A stretch of 64,000 bases of DNA from Saccharimonas sp963550135 (GCA_963550135.1 CAUVBP010000003.1:1-64000), one strand, 5' to 3'; shown: positions 47,218 through 56,343, counted from the first letter of the stretch. Notes: a model not told the origin generated them from the sequence alone. Program-made: numbers and translations.

Positions 47218-50200
47218 CTAACGTAATTTTATCGAAACTTCACCGCTATTGTCGCTGTCGCGCATATTTAGAGTATTACTAGCAGGCTGTTGTGGCGCCG
47301 AAATCGGACCATTATCTGCAATTGGCTCTGTCGACAAATTAACACTTTGCGTGGCAGAATTAACATTATGAGACTTACCAACTTGCAGCGGTGCAGTAAC
47401 TGCTGGCGGTACTGCACCAAGCTGTGACTGTGCCAAATTTATTGGATTATTTCGAGACGGCTGCTGCGGAAGCTGTTGTAGCTGCGGCTGAGCTGGCAAG
47501 ACACTGCTAGAAGCACGAGAATAAGCGTCAGTATAATTTTGAGATTGAGCGGGTCCAGCAGCAGCCGCTGCATTGCCAGTCGAAGACATCGGCGGTTTGG
47601 TATTAGCTGGTAGCGGCGAAGATACTGGACGCGGCGTAGTGCTATTTCTACCGGTTACTTGCTTGCGTTTCGCTAACCATTCATCCAAAAAAGATGAACT
47701 ACTACTCGGTGCTATTTTATTAGGAGTGTTAGCAGCGGCTCCAGCCGTATTTTTCAACTGTTTATTATTTCCAGAAGATTGATTCATGCTAGTACGTGCC
47801 GCTATCTCACGCTCAACTTGAGCCCGCGGATGTCCGTATTTTGCAGCCGACAGTCTGCGCAAAGCATCGCCCAACTGAGCATTTTGGTGGCCCATCGGGG
47901 GAATCCATGCCATACTAAACGGCGCAGACGGCACACCTTCAATCTGGGCGACACAGACAGATTCAAAGTTTGGCAATTTCGTCAAATCTTCTGCATCAAA
48001 CACTGGTGTATAGCGCTTAACCATAATTTCTGCGTCGGTTATACCGATCCGGCCGGTGATAGTTGTACCAACGTTACCGAGAATAGCCTCGCGTAGTTCT
48101 TCCTTCAGCTGCGTCATGAACTGATTAGCTAATACCAAGCTCAATCGATATTTGCGAGCCTCGCTCAAAATAGTCTCGAAGCTATCAGTCGCAAAGTTCT
48201 GAAACTCATCAACATACAGCGTAAAATCTTTGCGCTCGTCCTCTGGGATCTTGGCCCGCGCCATCGCTGCAGCCTGAAACTTCATCACAAAGACAATACC
48301 AAGCAATTTAGAGTTAAGATCGCCTAATTTACCTTTCGATAAGTTCACCAGCAAAATCTTGTTATTATTCATGATGTCTTGAAAATCAAAGCCGCTTTTT
48401 GTCTGGCCAATAATATTACGCATAGCATCATTGCTAATGAACGGACCAAATTTAGCAATAACCCAGCTGATAACCTCGCCTGCCTCGCTCGATCGCTGCG
48501 ATGCCGGAAACTCCTTTGTCCAAAAATCTAACACTTGCTGGTCGGTAACGTATTTCAGCTTGTTGTTTCTGAAACTATCATCAACCAAGAGCTTCGGTAT
48601 ATCGACAAAAGTACCGCCCGCCGGATCGCTCATTAATAACAGCGCGCAGTTGCGGAATATATGCTCCAACCGCGGACCAACGATACCAGTATGCCCTGGA
48701 TCATACAAACCATAAAGCATACCGATAGCTTCTTGTACCAAAAAGTCTTTTTGGTCTGGGTGGTCAAACTCAAACATATTTAGACCAATCGGATTATCCA
48801 TATCGCTTGGGTTGAAATAAATAATGTCTTCAACGCGCTCCTTTGGCACCTTTTCTAGCAAATGCTCCGCAAGGTCCCCGTGAGGATCAACCAGGGCAAA
48901 ACCCCGCCCATCCAGCATATCTTGGTAGGCTAGATTTTCCTGCAAAACTGATTTACCAACACCCGTCTGTCCAATAATATGTATATGGCGGCGGCGGTCT
49001 TTATCACTTAATCTAATTGGCTTCTTAACACCGCGAAATTCGTTGTATCCTAACAGCAAACCAGTCTCCATCACCTGCGTCGGTCCATCGACTTGCTTGC
49101 TCATCTGGCGCTTGACTTGCGAGCTTGGAATACTATTCTGATCCGGCAAATGAAAAATCGTCGCCAGCTCTACGCTATTTAATATATTCTTATTAACCTG
49201 CTGCGGGAAGAAACGAAAAATATAAGACGAAGTTAGTTCTTCGATGTTTTTTGCTAACGTGAATTTAAATCCGTTAAACGTCGGCGAGTCAAATAATGCA
49301 AATGCTGCAACAATGTTTTTCAATATTACCTGAGAACGGGCTGCTGTATTAGACGAAACAACAGCCCGTATCAATACCTCGTACCCCGGATAACGGGTTT
49401 TTTCTTGGATAGCATCAACAGTCGCCTGTTCGACAGAGTTAAGCGGCTTTTTGTCCTCTGGCTTTTTGTCGTCGCTCTCTGGCGGTTTCCATAGAGACTC
49501 CATAATTTCGCTCGGCGAGAAGAACACCGAAAGTCCGGTCTTTTTTTTGTCTTTGTCTTCTATGATTTTTTCAGAGACAGAAACTGCCGACTTGGCCCAT
49601 CGCTCATTAGCTGGACGGATTAATATTTGGATACCTATACCATCTTCGCGAGTCGCTGCTGATAAAGCATTCAGCAATGCGCGCGATGCATCACGTTTAG
49701 ATTCCATGTATGTTGCAATAGGATAAGCAAAGTTCTTCCTCAAAGTAAACTCGCCACCAATCGTACCGCTCATCTTACCGACCTTGCTAAAAACAGTATG
49801 CTCCGATACCTCTTCTAGCCGAGCCGATGGGTAGGCCGCTGCAATTGCCTGGCGAACTACCTCGGTGAGCACTGTAGGTACAACAGCATAATAGAACACC
49901 AAGCCATCGCGAGCCACTATTTCAAACGACAAATGCCTCTGCCCATAAATCTTACTCTTAAAACCTTTAGTGGCAGTACTGGATATAATATTGTACATAA
50001 CCTGAGCTTGCGACAACACTTCTTCCGTCAAATCTCGTTTATCACGCCCGTCGCTAACAATATCATCGCTAGCTGGCGGCAGATGAATTAATATCGGCAC
50101 CATCTTAAGCCCGCGCTCATAGTTCTTCGCCTCACGAAGAGTATTACGATAGACCATAAACACAACAAAAGACCCTAGCCCGATCACCAAAGCTATTGCA

Positions 50201-50238
50201 AACAATGTTACAAGAGTGCCTATCCCGCCGCCAGACAC
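47218..50238 (-). CDS. VirD4/TraG-like type IV secretion or conjugation ATPase
   Basis: 1006 aa. One N-terminal transmembrane helix (GTLVTLFAIALVIGLGSFVVFMVY), a large DUF87-like region, Walker A HIHIIGQTGVGKSVLQENLA, GFALVDPHGDLAEHLLEKVP, Walker B-like TLYVDEFQNFATDSFETILSEARK, and LVLANQFMTQL as sensor. About 250 residues of Gln/Pro/Ser-rich tail follow. Coupling ATPases of this kind push DNA or protein through T4SS-like channels and are common in Saccharibacteria without a conjugation operon. Four bases upstream ends the small gene 50242-50670. Confidence 0.85.
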   Translation of the reverse strand: MSGGGIGTLVTLFAIALVIGLGSFVVFMVYRNTLREAKNYERGLKMVPILIHLPPASDDIVSDGRDKRDLTEEVLSQAQVMYNIISSTATKGFKSKIYGQRHLSFEIVARDGLVFYYAVVPTVLTEVVRQAIAAAYPSARLEEVSEHTVFSKVGKMSGTIGGEFTLRKNFAYPIATYMESKRDASRALLNALSAATREDGIGIQILIRPANERWAKSAVSVSEKIIEDKDKKKTGLSVFFSPSEIMESLWKPPESDDKKPEDKKPLNSVEQATVDAIQEKTRYPGYEVLIRAVVSSNTAARSQVILKNIVAAFALFDSPTFNGFKFTLAKNIEELTSSYIFRFFPQQVNKNILNSVELATIFHLPDQNSIPSSQVKRQMSKQVDGPTQVMETGLLLGYNEFRGVKKPIRLSDKDRRRHIHIIGQTGVGKSVLQENLAYQDMLDGRGFALVDPHGDLAEHLLEKVPKERVEDIIYFNPSDMDNPIGLNMFEFDHPDQKDFLVQEAIGMLYGLYDPGHTGIVGPRLEHIFRNCALLLMSDPAGGTFVDIPKLLVDDSFRNNKLKYVTDQQVLDFWTKEFPASQRSSEAGEVISWVIAKFGPFISNDAMRNIIGQTKSGFDFQDIMNNNKILLVNLSKGKLGDLNSKLLGIVFVMKFQAAAMARAKIPEDERKDFTLYVDEFQNFATDSFETILSEARKYRLSLVLANQFMTQLKEELREAILGNVGTTITGRIGITDAEIMVKRYTPVFDAEDLTKLPNFESVCVAQIEGVPSAPFSMAWIPPMGHQNAQLGDALRRLSAAKYGHPRAQVEREIAARTSMNQSSGNNKQLKNTAGAAANTPNKIAPSSSSSFLDEWLAKRKQVTGRNSTTPRPVSSPLPANTKPPMSSTGNAAAAAGPAQSQNYTDAYSRASSSVLPAQPQLQQLPQQPSRNNPINLAQSQLGAVPPAVTAPLQVGKSHNVNSATQSVNLSTEPIADNGPISAPQQPASNTLNMRDSDNSGEVSIKLR

Positions 50239-50241
50239 TGC

Positions 50242-50670
50242 CTAATCCTCTACTTTCCCTATTTCGCGCCCGTAGCGTTTCCTTATATATTCTATCTGAA
50301 GTTTGCCGATCTCAACCTCGCGACGATACGGGTCGTCTTTGGTCTCTGCGATAATTTTCTTAGCTTTATCAACCCACTCCTTTTCAATAAGGTCATCATC
50401 ATTGGCTATCAGCGCTGTGGTGTCATCAGATGTCGCAGACTGAGCAGCGCCAGGATCCACGGTTGGCTGAACTATAGGAATTGGCTGAGGTAGCACTATT
50501 TGAGGAGCCGCGTTAGCAACAGCCTCTGCAGAAGCAGCATTCATCACTTCTCTAGAAGTATTTTGCTTCTCAAGATTACCGCCATCTATGCCAAAAGTAG
50601 GTGTCTCGTAACTATTCTGCGGCAGCACCTCTCTCTGCACAGGAACTTGTTCTCTTATACCCGGTTCCAT
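50242..50670 (-). CDS. Small soluble protein upstream of the VirD4-like ATPase
   Basis: 142 aa. Low-complexity N-terminal 85 residues (Pro, Gln, Asn, Ala), then a charged helical end: DDLIEKEWVDKAKKIIAETKDDPYRREVEIGKLQIEYIRKRYG. That ending is a pattern I associate with CPR proteins encoded beside VirB4/VirD4-like ATPases. Function unknown; probable operon with the ATPase. Confidence 0.6.
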   Translation of the reverse strand: MEPGIREQVPVQREVLPQNSYETPTFGIDGGNLEKQNTSREVMNAASAEAVANAAPQIVLPQPIPIVQPTVDPGAAQSATSDDTTALIANDDDLIEKEWVDKAKKIIAETKDDPYRREVEIGKLQIEYIRKRYGREIGKVED

Positions 50671-50720
50671 ATTAAGTAAATTATACCATATGCGTTTACA
50701 ATTTTTCTAGGCCTCAACCC

Positions 50721-51101
50721 TCACTTCACACGCTTCTGATGCCGAACATACAAAAGAGCCAACAATACAAAGAGCGTAATTAATACATATGTACCTGCTT
50801 GAATTTGTCCTATTGATTGCACAGCAACAATCACAGTCGGCGCCAACGCTAACACTGCACCATACATTAAGGTATACATGTCATCAGCACTCCGCTTAGA
50901 CGACTCAGAGTTATACTTACTCACAACCTTGTTTATAAATAGAAGCAAGAGAGTCAATGTGCAAGTAAGAAAAATATATATTAATACAAACACAACAACT
51001 ACAATAGCCGGACCAACTTTGGACGGCGCGGTCGTCTGCGTTATCGCTAGCAACACCACTAACGACAAAAACATCAAAAATGCAATTAAGCGTTTATACA
51101 T
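50721..51101 (-). CDS. Four-helix small membrane protein
   Basis: 126 aa. Four hydrophobic stretches: LIAFLMFLSLVVLLAI, GPAIVVVVFVLIYIFLTCTLTLLLLF, MYGAVLALAPTVIVAVQSIG and YVLITLFVLLALLYV, with a conserved-looking linker SSKRSADDMYTLMYG. This is like the small pilin-subunit-type or VirB2-like proteins near secretion ATPases in CPR, but that assignment is only inference. First gene of the minus-strand run ending in the ATPase. Confidence 0.55.
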   Translation of the reverse strand: MYKRLIAFLMFLSLVVLLAITQTTAPSKVGPAIVVVVFVLIYIFLTCTLTLLLLFINKVVSKYNSESSKRSADDMYTLMYGAVLALAPTVIVAVQSIGQIQAGTYVLITLFVLLALLYVRHQKRVK

Positions 51102-51159
51102 GATTTAAATAATAACACCTAGGAGGCAAAAGCAGCGTCACAATATAACGAAGCACCTT

Positions 51160-51412
51160 TGTAAACAACTATTAGGGTCGCTGCAACAACTGCTTTTTGC
51201 CCGATTGACCGCTCGCACTTAGCGAGCAAAAGACTTGCGATCGCGCGGACCTACACCACACACCTGATGGTCACTGACATCGCAATCTCAAGGATTAATC
51301 AGGTGTGTAATGCGCGCACATATCGCGCGCTCAACGCCTTTTTTTATTTAATAGGCGGAGCTTAGGTGGAACCATAGTATTAGTTATTTGGCGCCACCTA
51401 GTTTCCGTCGAT
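51160..51412. other. Hairpin-rich intergenic element
   Basis: GCTCGC-ACTTA-GCGAGC at 51211-51227; ACACACCTGAT with ATCAGGTGTGT around 51256-51306; GCGCGC-ACATATC-GCGCGC around 51313-51331, followed by TCAACGCC and seven T; then TAGGTGG with CCACCTA (51363-51403). GC-rich islands in AT-rich DNA. The plus-strand T-run suggests a terminator for a plus-strand RNA. No promoter assigned and no known family. Confidence 0.4.
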
Positions 51413-52610
51413 TATTATTGTGGAGGCTTATTTGGTTGGTATTGTTTTGCTTTTTTTGTTTTTCTAAAAGCTTACTCACACTATAGCAAATCAATGATAA
51501 AAAGTCAACGTCTATCGTAATATAAATATTGTTATTTATACTACAGCTCACTATTTTACTATACACACCTCTGTTATTACTGTACTGTTGCATTTTTTTC
51601 TACAGTGTGATAATTACAATGATAACTATTTCATCAAGCTACTATTAATTATTTATTACAACAAATAGACTTTAGATCATATCGAATTTAAAAAATACAA
51701 CACTACATCAGGCTCTACACTGCGAATTTAACTTATAACAAACAGCTAACTACGATACATTTATACAAACTATTTTTCATTAAAATTCATTGCACTATTT
51801 GTATTCAAAAATCCTTTATATAATTAACGTTTATACAAAAACTAAGCAAGATCTTCAGTACATTTTATGACATCCGAGATGCGACAACTATACATACAGC
51901 ATGGCAAAAATTATATTAATGCGATAAAAAAGCCTACTATATAATCTGTCCTGCAATGTACCGTATGTACAGAAAGACAATCCAGCAACGAACCAGAATC
52001 AGAGACAACCCAGCATGTCGATCTATGTACATGCAAGCAACAATATACTTTAGTTGCAAAAACAAAAATTCAACAACTTAATTCATAAAAATCTTTTTCA
52101 TAGGCACAATACAACTTACACACAAATACGTAATATCTACTGGGCTAATAGTGCCAATGACCAATCTCTAACCGTCAAGCTTCGTCTGCCAAAAATAGTC
52201 ACTGCTAGTTTCAGTATCGCCTTCCAGAACTTGTCTATGAAGCCGGAAGGGCTTGGCCTGAGCCTCCTTAGCCAATCGCTAACATTTGGGCGCGATAAGC
52301 CTAGAATTATTTTGCCGACACCACATTTATGCTGCCAGCACCAGATTAAGGCACGGATTTCCTTGCCTCCGCATTCCTTACACGTTAGACCTCCCTGCGC
52401 CATACGATAAAATTTCTGGTAATAATTCTGTTAAGCTATTCACCAGAAACAGCCCTCTCTACATTCAGTCGTTAGTTGCTAACCGATATTTACAGAATTA
52501 CAAATCAACATATCTATCGTATCGTTTCAAGGCATAAAACATATTTATTTGCTCTAATTATCCCGTTATCTAGTGTGGTATTTTTTACCTAGCAATCTTG
52601 CTAAAAAACA
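51413..52610. other. AT-rich gene-poor stretch
   Basis: About 1.2 kb. Apart from the GC-richer island 52137-52410 (separate entry), I see no believable gene, RNA or promoter. Short ORFs here have no ribosome site and low-complexity products. Confidence 0.5.
52137..52403 (-). CDS. Doubtful 88-codon ORF with cysteine pairs
   Basis: MAQGGLTCKECGGKEIRALI continues with WCWQHKC, giving C-x2-C plus two further Cys as in a zinc ribbon, then a Trp/Arg/Lys-rich tail. Base composition differs from the AT-rich surroundings, which hints at a real element. No clear ribosome site; GGGAGG occurs just inside the ORF. It could be a gene remnant or an RNA. Confidence 0.25.
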   Translation of the reverse strand: MAQGGLTCKECGGKEIRALIWCWQHKCGVGKIILGLSRPNVSDWLRRLRPSPSGFIDKFWKAILKLAVTIFGRRSLTVRDWSLALLAQ

Positions 52611-52639
52611 TTGACACAAGCAGATTTTCACATTACTAT
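52611..52639 (+). promoter_or_regulatory. Promoter of the small-RNA candidate
   Basis: TTGACA (52611-52616), 17-bp spacer, TACTAT (52634-52639). Confidence 0.65.
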
Positions 52640-52644
52640 AGAGA

Positions 52645-52746
52645 TAGTTCCTGAATAAAAAAATTATACAGGAACCAGAAATAAACACTTCAGAAAACTC
52701 CACAACCATTAGAATGACTACTACTCGCAGGTAGTCATTCTTTTTT
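52645..52746 (+). ncRNA. Small-RNA candidate, about 100 nt
   Basis: Starts about six bases after the -10. Hairpin GTTCCTG/CAGGAAC (52647-52653 with 52669-52675), an unpaired A-rich middle with CAGAAAACTCCACAACC, whose CTCC could bind ribosome sites, then a perfect 10-bp terminator GAATGACTAC/GTAGTCATTC (52712-52740) with TTTTTT. No ORF of note. Convergent with tmRNA. Confidence 0.6.
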
Positions 52747-52751
52747 ATCGC

Positions 52752-52779
52752 ATAAATCAAAAAGAGCCCGAAAGGCTCT
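52752..52779 (-). terminator. Terminator of tmRNA
   Basis: AGAGCC-TTTCG-GGCTCT then TTTTTGATTT on the minus strand, 13 bases after the tmRNA CCA end. Confidence 0.8.
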
Positions 52780-52792
52780 ACAGCAAACGATG

Positions 52793-53188
52793 TGGTGGAG
52801 CTGCCGGGTACTGCCCCCGGGTCCGCAGAGTAACCTGTTGTTTGTCTACGCACATAGTCTAACTCGTTAAATAATCGCTTATCCGCTCAAAGCTAGACAA
52901 ACATACGAACTAGCGATCTGCTTAAAATCTTAATTAATGATATAGCAGAAATATCAATTAACCGATCTTGCTAGATATGACACACCTAGCCTATAGCAAG
53001 AGTCTAGGCGGATGCGGCTGCCAGTAATATTACGCAGCTAGCGCAAAGGCTGTCTGCCGTGGCATCAATGATGCAACAAACGCCTTCGCTTTGTTTGCAA
53101 ATTTTGCAACTATTAATTCTGATAACGTCAGAAGTCGGTACGCAAAACAACCTGTTAAATTCTCTACGTCGAACGCTATATCAGCCCC
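52793..53188 (-). ncRNA. ssrA: Transfer-messenger RNA
   Basis: About 396 nt, one piece. 5' GGGGCTGATATAGCGTTCGACG and 3' CGGCAGCTCCACCA. The acceptor GGGGCTG/CAGCTCC has the Ala G3-U70 pair. The T-arm is CCGGG-GGCAGTA-CCCGG, so the T-loop is not the usual TTCGANT. The tag ORF resumes at GCA (53107) after AATAGTT and reads 25 codons, starting AKFANKAKAFVA and ending TAFALAA, stop at 53030. Rescues stalled ribosomes. An extended -10 TGA-TATAAT lies upstream. Confidence 0.93.
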
Positions 53189-53253
53189 GCGTTACTCTTG
53201 ACATTATATCACTTATTTACATCATCCGTATAGTATGATTAACTTTTAACTAT

Positions 53254-54774
53254 ATGGTCATGGCATCAACCGCTAAAATCCTTACGGTTTCACCCGTTGG
53301 ATACGATGGCAGTATCGTAGAAGTAGAAAGTGACATATCAAATGGGCTGCCTAGTATACGCATAGTTGGTCTCGGTAATAAATCAATCGACGAATCTAAA
53401 GAACGAGTCCGCAGCGCCATCGTCAATTCTGGCCTAGAATACCCAACTAAACGTATCACCATCAACCTTGCGCCTGCCGAAATTCCAAAGGAGGGTACAC
53501 ATTATGATCTACCTATAGCCTTGTCTATCTTATTATCAGCCGGACAACTCCGCGAACAGGATATTGCAAATTCTATATTCGCTGGCGAGCTAGCGCTCAA
53601 CGGAGACATCCGCCCCACTAGCGGCGCTATCAATATCGCCGAAACCGCAAAAAAATCTGGTATTAATACTATATACTTACCTTCTAATAACGCTAATCAA
53701 GCGTCTCTCGTAGGCGGCATAAATATCATACCTGTAGATAATATCAAGCAGCTTTACCTACATTTAAAGAAAGAAAAAATCATCACCAAGGATGCTGTTT
53801 GTCCGCACATTTATTCAGAAGAAAGCGAGCCCAACAAACAAACCCTGCTCGATGAAGTGGCTGGTCAAGAACAAGCAAAACGCGCCCTCATAATCGCAGC
53901 GGCAGGACATCATAATATATTGTTATCCGGACCTCCAGGAGCCGGAAAATCAATGCTAGCAAAAACCCTACCCAACCTACTGCCTCCGCTCTCGCCTGAA
54001 GAAATGTTAGCGGCTACAAAAATATACAGCATAGAGGGTTCCTCGACAGAATCTATTATCCGTCAGCGTCCGTTTCGCTCCCCGCACCACACAGCCAGCC
54101 AGACATCGCTTATCGGCGGCGGATCAAGCCCGAAACCTGGCGAGATTAGCCTAGCGCACCTAGGAGTACTTTACTTAGATGAAATACCTGAGTTCTCGCA
54201 TTCGTCTATTGAAGCCCTGAGACAACCCCTGGAAGACAAGAAAGTTACTATTACCAGATCGCGTATGCGCGCCACCTACCCTGCTAACTTTATGCTGGTT
54301 GCTACCATGAACCCTTGTCCTTGCGGATATTTTGGCGATCAAACCAAGGAATGTTCCTGCACTCCAGCGCAAATAGCTAATTATCAACGCAAACTATCGG
54401 GTCCGCTTATGGATAGAATTGATTTAGTCGTACACGTCTCACGCGTACCGAACAGTACATTGTCTTCGTATAATTCGTTGTCTTGTAAACAACACAAAAC
54501 TGCATCAAACTTGATTCAGAGTGCCCTCAATATCCAATCAATAAGATACAATTGTAGCGATAAATACAACAGTAACTTAACAAATAGAGAAATAAATACG
54601 TTTGCTAAACTTGATGAGAAATCAAAAAATATGTTGTCGCAGGCTTCGGATAAACTGAGCTTGAGTCCGCGTAGCTACTTCAAAATCATCCGTGTCGCCC
54701 GCACTATTGCAGATCTAGACAATAGTACCAAAATACAAGCTGCACATATCGCAGAAGCTCTCCAATACCGATAA
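53254..54774 (+). CDS. comM: ComM/YifB-family Mg-chelatase-like AAA+ ATPase
   Basis: 506 aa. N-terminal ChlI domain (VEVESDISNGLPSIRIVGLGNKSIDESKERVRSAI), Walker A LLSGPPGAGKSMLAKTLP, Walker B LGVLYLDEIPEFS, PHHTAS, and the cysteine block NPCPCGYFGD ... CSCTPAQI that is constant in this family. ComM drives branch migration during natural transformation, relevant for a host-dependent cell that may take up DNA. Divergent from tmRNA. Start ambiguity of two codons (MVMAS or MAS). Confidence 0.93.
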   Translation: MVMASTAKILTVSPVGYDGSIVEVESDISNGLPSIRIVGLGNKSIDESKERVRSAIVNSGLEYPTKRITINLAPAEIPKEGTHYDLPIALSILLSAGQLREQDIANSIFAGELALNGDIRPTSGAINIAETAKKSGINTIYLPSNNANQASLVGGINIIPVDNIKQLYLHLKKEKIITKDAVCPHIYSEESEPNKQTLLDEVAGQEQAKRALIIAAAGHHNILLSGPPGAGKSMLAKTLPNLLPPLSPEEMLAATKIYSIEGSSTESIIRQRPFRSPHHTASQTSLIGGGSSPKPGEISLAHLGVLYLDEIPEFSHSSIEALRQPLEDKKVTITRSRMRATYPANFMLVATMNPCPCGYFGDQTKECSCTPAQIANYQRKLSGPLMDRIDLVVHVSRVPNSTLSSYNSLSCKQHKTASNLIQSALNIQSIRYNCSDKYNSNLTNREINTFAKLDEKSKNMLSQASDKLSLSPRSYFKIIRVARTIADLDNSTKIQAAHIAEALQYR

Positions 54775-54858
54775 CGAGCTTGATTTATTATCGGTAATTT
54801 GTTACCATGTACAGCGAGTATAGACTCAGTAAAACAACTGTTCTAAAGGAGAACTACG

Positions 54859-55365
54859 ATTAATAATTCAACTCGCATAAATAACGCTATCCGCAGCAAT
54901 GAGCTTCGCGTGATCGGGGCTGATGGTAAGCAGCTTGGCGTTATGTCTTTAAGAGAAGCTCTAGATATTGCACAAAAAGCAGGCGTTGATTTAGTAGAAA
55001 TATCGCCTAAAGCTAGCCCTCCTGTAGCTAAGATTGTTGATTGGGGAAAATATCAATATCAGAAGATGAAGGAGCAGCAAAAAGCACGGCGCAATAATAA
55101 AGCCAACGAGCTAAAGCAAATGCGATTTGGTTTGAAAATCGGTAGTAACGATCTAGAGATCAAGCTGCGCAAAATACGCGCTTTCTTGTCGGACGGACAT
55201 AAAGTAAAAATCCTTATTTTCTTCCGCGGTCGAGAAATAGCCCATAAAAACTTAGGTTATGACTTGATAGACAAGATGATGGAACAGCTAAAAGACGAAG
55301 CTACGCTCGAGCAAAAACCAACGATGGCCGGGAGAAATCTCAGCATAGTAATAAGGAGTAAATAA
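54859..55365 (+). CDS. infC: Translation initiation factor IF-3 with ATT start codon
   Basis: 168 aa if started at ATT 54859, which has AAAGGAG seven bases upstream and gives the canonical IF-3 opening NNSTRINNAIRSNELRVIGADGKQLG. The first ATG/GTG start (GTG 54910) would remove the conserved RINxxIRxxEVR part and has no ribosome site. The body is standard (GVMSLREALDIAQKAGVDLVEI, C-terminal domain to IVIRSK). The rare AUU start is the known device by which IF-3 limits its own synthesis. First gene of infC-rpmI-rplT. Confidence 0.93.
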   Translation: MNNSTRINNAIRSNELRVIGADGKQLGVMSLREALDIAQKAGVDLVEISPKASPPVAKIVDWGKYQYQKMKEQQKARRNNKANELKQMRFGLKIGSNDLEIKLRKIRAFLSDGHKVKILIFFRGREIAHKNLGYDLIDKMMEQLKDEATLEQKPTMAGRNLSIVIRSK

Positions 55366-55559
55366 TGCCAAAAATGAAGACCCACAAGGGCACTGCTAAG
55401 CGCATCAAGCTAACCAGTACCGGCAAACTTACCCGTCGCCGCGCATTCGGGAACCACATGCTATCCAAAAAAAGCAAGTCGCGCAAGCGAAATATTAATA
55501 CCAGCGCTATTATTAAAGGCGGCATAGCAAAAAACGTTAAGCGAGCATTGGGAGTCTAA
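55365..55559 (+). CDS. rpmI: 50S ribosomal protein bL35
   Basis: 64 aa. MPKMKTHKGTAKRIKLTSTGKL is the L35 start, and NHMLSKKSKSRKRN follows. Basic. The ATG overlaps the infC stop (TAATG), preceded by AAGGAG inside infC. Conserved infC-rpmI-rplT order. Confidence 0.95.
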   Translation: MPKMKTHKGTAKRIKLTSTGKLTRRRAFGNHMLSKKSKSRKRNINTSAIIKGGIAKNVKRALGV

Positions 55560-55562
55560 TAT

Positions 55563-55910
55563 ATGCGAGTCAAACGAGGAGTCGCCGCTTCGGCGAAACA
55601 TAAGAAGACCTTAAAATTAGCCAAGGGAATGCAGCATAACCGCACCCGAAGCTTTCGCTTAGCTAAGCAAGCCGTAATTCGCGCCTTGCAGTACGCATAT
55701 CGCGACCGCCGCAACAAAAAGCGCGATCTGCGCAGCCTGTGGATTACTCGTATCAATGCAGCTGCCCGCCAAAATGGCACAACCTACGGCAAATTGATAG
55801 CAGGTCTTCGCGCGACCAACATTGAAATCAACCGTAAGGTCCTCGCTGACTTAGCCGTCAACGAGCCGGAAGCTTTTTCTGAGATCATCAAAGAAGCAAC
55901 AAAGCAATAA
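55563..55910 (+). CDS. rplT: 50S ribosomal protein bL20
   Basis: 115 aa. MRVKRGVAASAKHKKTLKLA, GMQHNRTRSFRLAKQAVIRA and LWITRINAAARQNGTTYGKLI are hallmark L20 segments. The N-terminal basic extension threads into 23S. Three bases after rpmI. No separate L20-binding leader recognised. The operon ends at the strong terminator. Confidence 0.96.
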   Translation: MRVKRGVAASAKHKKTLKLAKGMQHNRTRSFRLAKQAVIRALQYAYRDRRNKKRDLRSLWITRINAAARQNGTTYGKLIAGLRATNIEINRKVLADLAVNEPEAFSEIIKEATKQ

Positions 55911-55933
55911 AATTTCTTCTACTTAGAACTTAA

Positions 55934-55978
55934 GCCTAATAAAAGACCGCGAGATCAACTAGCGGTCTTTTATTAGGC
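55934..55978. terminator. Bidirectional terminator shared by rplT and rnpB
   Basis: Perfect 17-bp inverted repeat (55934-55950 with 55962-55978), T-rich on both strands. Its outer arm GCCTA is also the 3' strand of the RNase P RNA P1 helix on the minus strand. Confidence 0.85.
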
Positions 55979-56330
55979 TATCTATAAGCCGGGTTCTGTT
56001 ATCGGTAATCATCTATCTAGGCTGTACATTGCTGTACAGCTCAAGCGGATGTTAGTATTATCAAGCGAACAACTTATGCGATAATACACCTTGCAGCTGG
56101 CAGGGTTTACCCTCCTTCTATGTCACCATAGTCGGCTACGGTCTCTTACACCGCTCTTTTCACCCTTACTATCAGTCATCGTACATTAAAGCAGATTTGA
56201 GATAGCGGTATCGTTTCTGTGGCACTTTCCCTAAAGTTACCTCTGGTCGCCGTTAGCGACTGCCATGTCCTACGCTGCCCGGACTTTCCTCTTGTTCTGT
56301 AAAGAACCAGCGATTACCCGATAGCCTAGC
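55974..56330 (-). ncRNA. rnpB: RNase P RNA
   Basis: About 357 nt. Catalytic-core hallmarks GAGGAAAGTCCGGGC near the 5' end and ACAGAACCCGGCTTATAG near the 3' end; GGTAAACCCTGCC in the middle. P1 is TAGGCTATC with GATAGCCTA. A TGA-TATAAT extended -10 at 56339-56334 places the start at about 56327. ORFs inside are shadows. Confidence 0.94.
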
Positions 56331-56343
56331 GTAATTATATCAC

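Noticed and set aside
51384..51593. 69-codon minus-strand ORF
   Set aside because: No ribosome site, AT-rich low-complexity product, overlaps a hairpin.
54910..54912. GTG start of infC
   Set aside because: It cuts the conserved IF-3 N-terminus and has no ribosome site; ATT at 54859 fits both.
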